Of a DNA stretch of 5,711 nt, positions 4,824 to 5,711 are shown one piece after another. The translations under genes were made by a program, and so were the position numbers. Under the pieces are notes generated by a model that saw only the letters and a program-made list of their open reading frames with translations, was not told the DNA's origin and searched no databases. Where the stretch lies: contig JANEMG010000170.1 in the NCBI GenBank assembly GCA_024511045.1, positions 1 to 5,711 of the forward strand, in the 5' to 3' direction. This DNA is from Gammaproteobacteria bacterium. Its GTDB lineage: Bacteria > Pseudomonadota > Gammaproteobacteria > Methylococcales > Methylomonadaceae. Position 1 is the stretch's first letter; every line of letters starts with the position of its first letter.

Positions 4824-5234
4824 TCATTGATAAATTTTATACAGTCCATCCAGAACCAGTGAATTCGGGCTGACCATGCCGATCACCTTTTTGTTTTCGA
4901 TGACCGGTGCCCTGACCAGATCATAGGTTGCAAACAGTCGGGAACAGTGGCGGATGTCCATTTCCGGCCGGACGCTGATGACCGGTTTCTGCATCACTTC
5001 ATAGACGTTGACCCGGGATGGCGAGCGATCCTTGGCCAGGACATGCCGGGCAATATCCCCGGAGGTGATCAATCCGTATTCGTCTTCCTCATAGCGTTTG
5101 TTGATCACCAGCACCGAAGTGCCCAGTGTTTTCATGGTGTTCAGGGCTTCCGCAATCGTGGCGATGCCGTCGATGGTGCCAAAGGACGTTCTCATGATAT
5201 CTTTCACGCGGATGACATTGGTTTTGTGGCTCAT
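4824..5234 (-). CDS. Tandem CBS-domain protein, partner of the PII-like protein
   Basis: This 136-residue cytoplasmic protein consists almost entirely of two CBS motifs, about 10-68 and 77-134, which together make one Bateman module. Such modules usually bind adenine nucleotides (AMP, ATP, S-adenosylmethionine or similar) and switch a partner's activity. Visible hallmarks are VKDIM (10-14), GTSVLVIN (38-45), EYGLITSGDIAR (52-63), VYEVMQKPVISVRPEMDI (77-94), RAPVIENKKVIGMVSPNSLV (108-127). There is no catalytic or membrane domain. Its ATG overlaps the TGA of the PII-like gene (ATGA, 5231-5234), and GGAG lies eight bases upstream inside that gene, so the two are almost certainly translated as a coupled pair. 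I infer that they act together in one ligand-sensing switch; the target is not in the window. Confidence 0.88.
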   Translation of the reverse strand: MSHKTNVIRVKDIMRTSFGTIDGIATIAEALNTMKTLGTSVLVINKRYEEDEYGLITSGDIARHVLAKDRSPSRVNVYEVMQKPVISVRPEMDIRHCSRLFATYDLVRAPVIENKKVIGMVSPNSLVLDGLYKIYQ

Positions 5235-5581
5235 AATTCTTTCTCCAGTTCCTGGGTCAGTTTCTCGACCTGATGCATGACGCCGATGGCATCCTCGACA
5301 TTGATCTGGAAAGCGATTCCGGTGCCGGGCTTGCTGTCGAACTTGGCGGCGCTGGCAATTTTTTCCAGTATCTTCCGGCTGAGGTGCTCCTCCACCAGAA
5401 AAAGCAGCACATCGCGCTGGGTTTCCAGGGTCAGGCCGAAAAAGGTTTTGGACTGCTTGAGGCCTTCGCCGCGGGCATGGTTGATGACGGTGGCGCCCTT
5501 GGCGCCGTATTCCCTGGCCGTGTTCAAAACCAGATCGGTTTTGTCATCCTGGACCAGGGCAACAATCAGTTTAAAGTGCAT
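5231..5581 (-). CDS. PII-like signalling protein (GlnB/GlnK superfamily, non-classical)
   Basis: This 116-residue protein has the ferredoxin-like PII layout: strand HFKLIVALV (2-10), helix, strand GATVINHARGEG (29-40), a shortened T-loop, strand VLLFLVEEH (58-66), helix LSRKILEKIASAAK (67-80), a B-loop-like PGTGIAF (85-91), strand and a C-terminal coiled tail. PII proteins are trimers that bind nucleotides and effectors and control transporters or enzymes. It differs from GlnB: the T-loop is about four residues shorter and has Phe47-Phe48 and no tyrosine, so uridylylation as in GlnB is not expected, and classical nitrogen control is doubtful. The start ATG has AAGG seven bases upstream (5589-5592 on the + strand). 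It heads an operon with the CBS gene. From memory, similar PII-like/CBS pairs can sit beside membrane transporters; no such gene is visible within the 130 bases left upstream. Confidence 0.82.
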   Translation of the reverse strand: MHFKLIVALVQDDKTDLVLNTAREYGAKGATVINHARGEGLKQSKTFFGLTLETQRDVLLFLVEEHLSRKILEKIASAAKFDSKPGTGIAFQINVEDAIGVMHQVEKLTQELEKEL

Positions 5582-5711
5582 GATATTACCTTACTAGAGT
5601 TTAGAGTAAGCAACATTGTTCCACCGTATATTTTCGGGTGAAATAAAGTTGCTATTTTGTTCATACTGCCCGTTAGAGCTTGTTCTATACGCTGATTGCT
5701 GCATCCTGCTC
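5582..5711 (-). promoter_or_regulatory. Leader and promoter region of the PII-like/CBS operon, with a masking hairpin
   Basis: Read on the - strand, CTTACT (5605-5610) pairs with AGTAAG (5590-5595) around a 9-base loop, and the second arm runs straight into the AAGG ribosome binding site, so folding would hide it. Upstream is an AT-rich stretch with TATACG (about 5615-5620 on this strand's map) but no convincing -35. A TGG...TTGCT stretch resembles a sigma54 promoter but has the wrong spacing. No coding sequence is seen up to the window edge. Confidence 0.4.

Noticed and set aside
5605..5622. Sigma54-like promoter (TGG...TTGCT on the - strand) before the PII-like gene
   Set aside because: Tempting for a PII relative, but GG and GC are separated by 9 bases, not the strict 10 that sigma54 requires.
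5273..5641. 122-codon + strand frame opposite the PII-like gene
   Set aside because: It is antisense to a coding frame with a clear PII layout, translational coupling and a ribosome binding site.
1..5711. tRNA, rRNA, CRISPR arrays, toxin-antitoxin or phage genes
   Set aside because: No cloverleaf with the expected conserved loops, no regularly spaced repeats and no matching protein motifs were found on either strand.

Overview
The window looks like chromosomal DNA from a proteobacterium, most likely gammaproteobacterial (betaproteobacterial is possible). This is judged from protein style (a UspA with the GSHGRHG motif, a short CspA-type cold shock protein, a PAS-PAS-GGDEF regulator), from Shine-Dalgarno-led starts, and from a base composition that looks close to half GC (estimated by eye, not counted). 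No phage, plasmid, CRISPR, tRNA or rRNA signature is visible. Three genes lie on the + strand (left and middle) and three on the - strand (right), so the long GGDEF gene converges on the cold-shock gene at about 4312-4476.

Layout. 1-229: leader region with overlapping hairpins and a good sigma70-type promoter. 230-673: universal stress protein. 674-1043: spacer with at least six inverted repeats. 1044-1460: small membrane protein with an N-terminal OB/cold-shock-like domain and a C-terminal TM2 domain. 1461-2277: about 800 bases with no convincing gene. It holds a composite palindromic repeat element (about 1557-1785), further hairpins and a terminator-like structure near 2129-2169. 2278-4311: membrane-bound diguanylate cyclase (about eight predicted membrane segments, two PAS domains, GGDEF with an intact inhibitory RxxD site). 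4312-4476: convergent spacer with two strong hairpins. 4477-4680 (-): CspA-family cold shock protein. 4824-5581 (-): a two-gene operon of a PII-like protein followed by a tandem-CBS protein, coupled through an ATGA overlap.

The genes share a theme of sensing and acclimation. UspA and CBS domains generally bind adenine nucleotides, PII-like proteins bind small ligands, the GGDEF protein makes c-di-GMP, and two separate proteins carry cold-shock/OB-type folds (one soluble, one apparently membrane-anchored). They do not form a single pathway that the sequence can prove. The best candidates for something under-described are the PII-like/CBS pair with a hairpin masking its ribosome binding site, the composite repeat at 1557-1785, and the unusual start region of the diguanylate cyclase.
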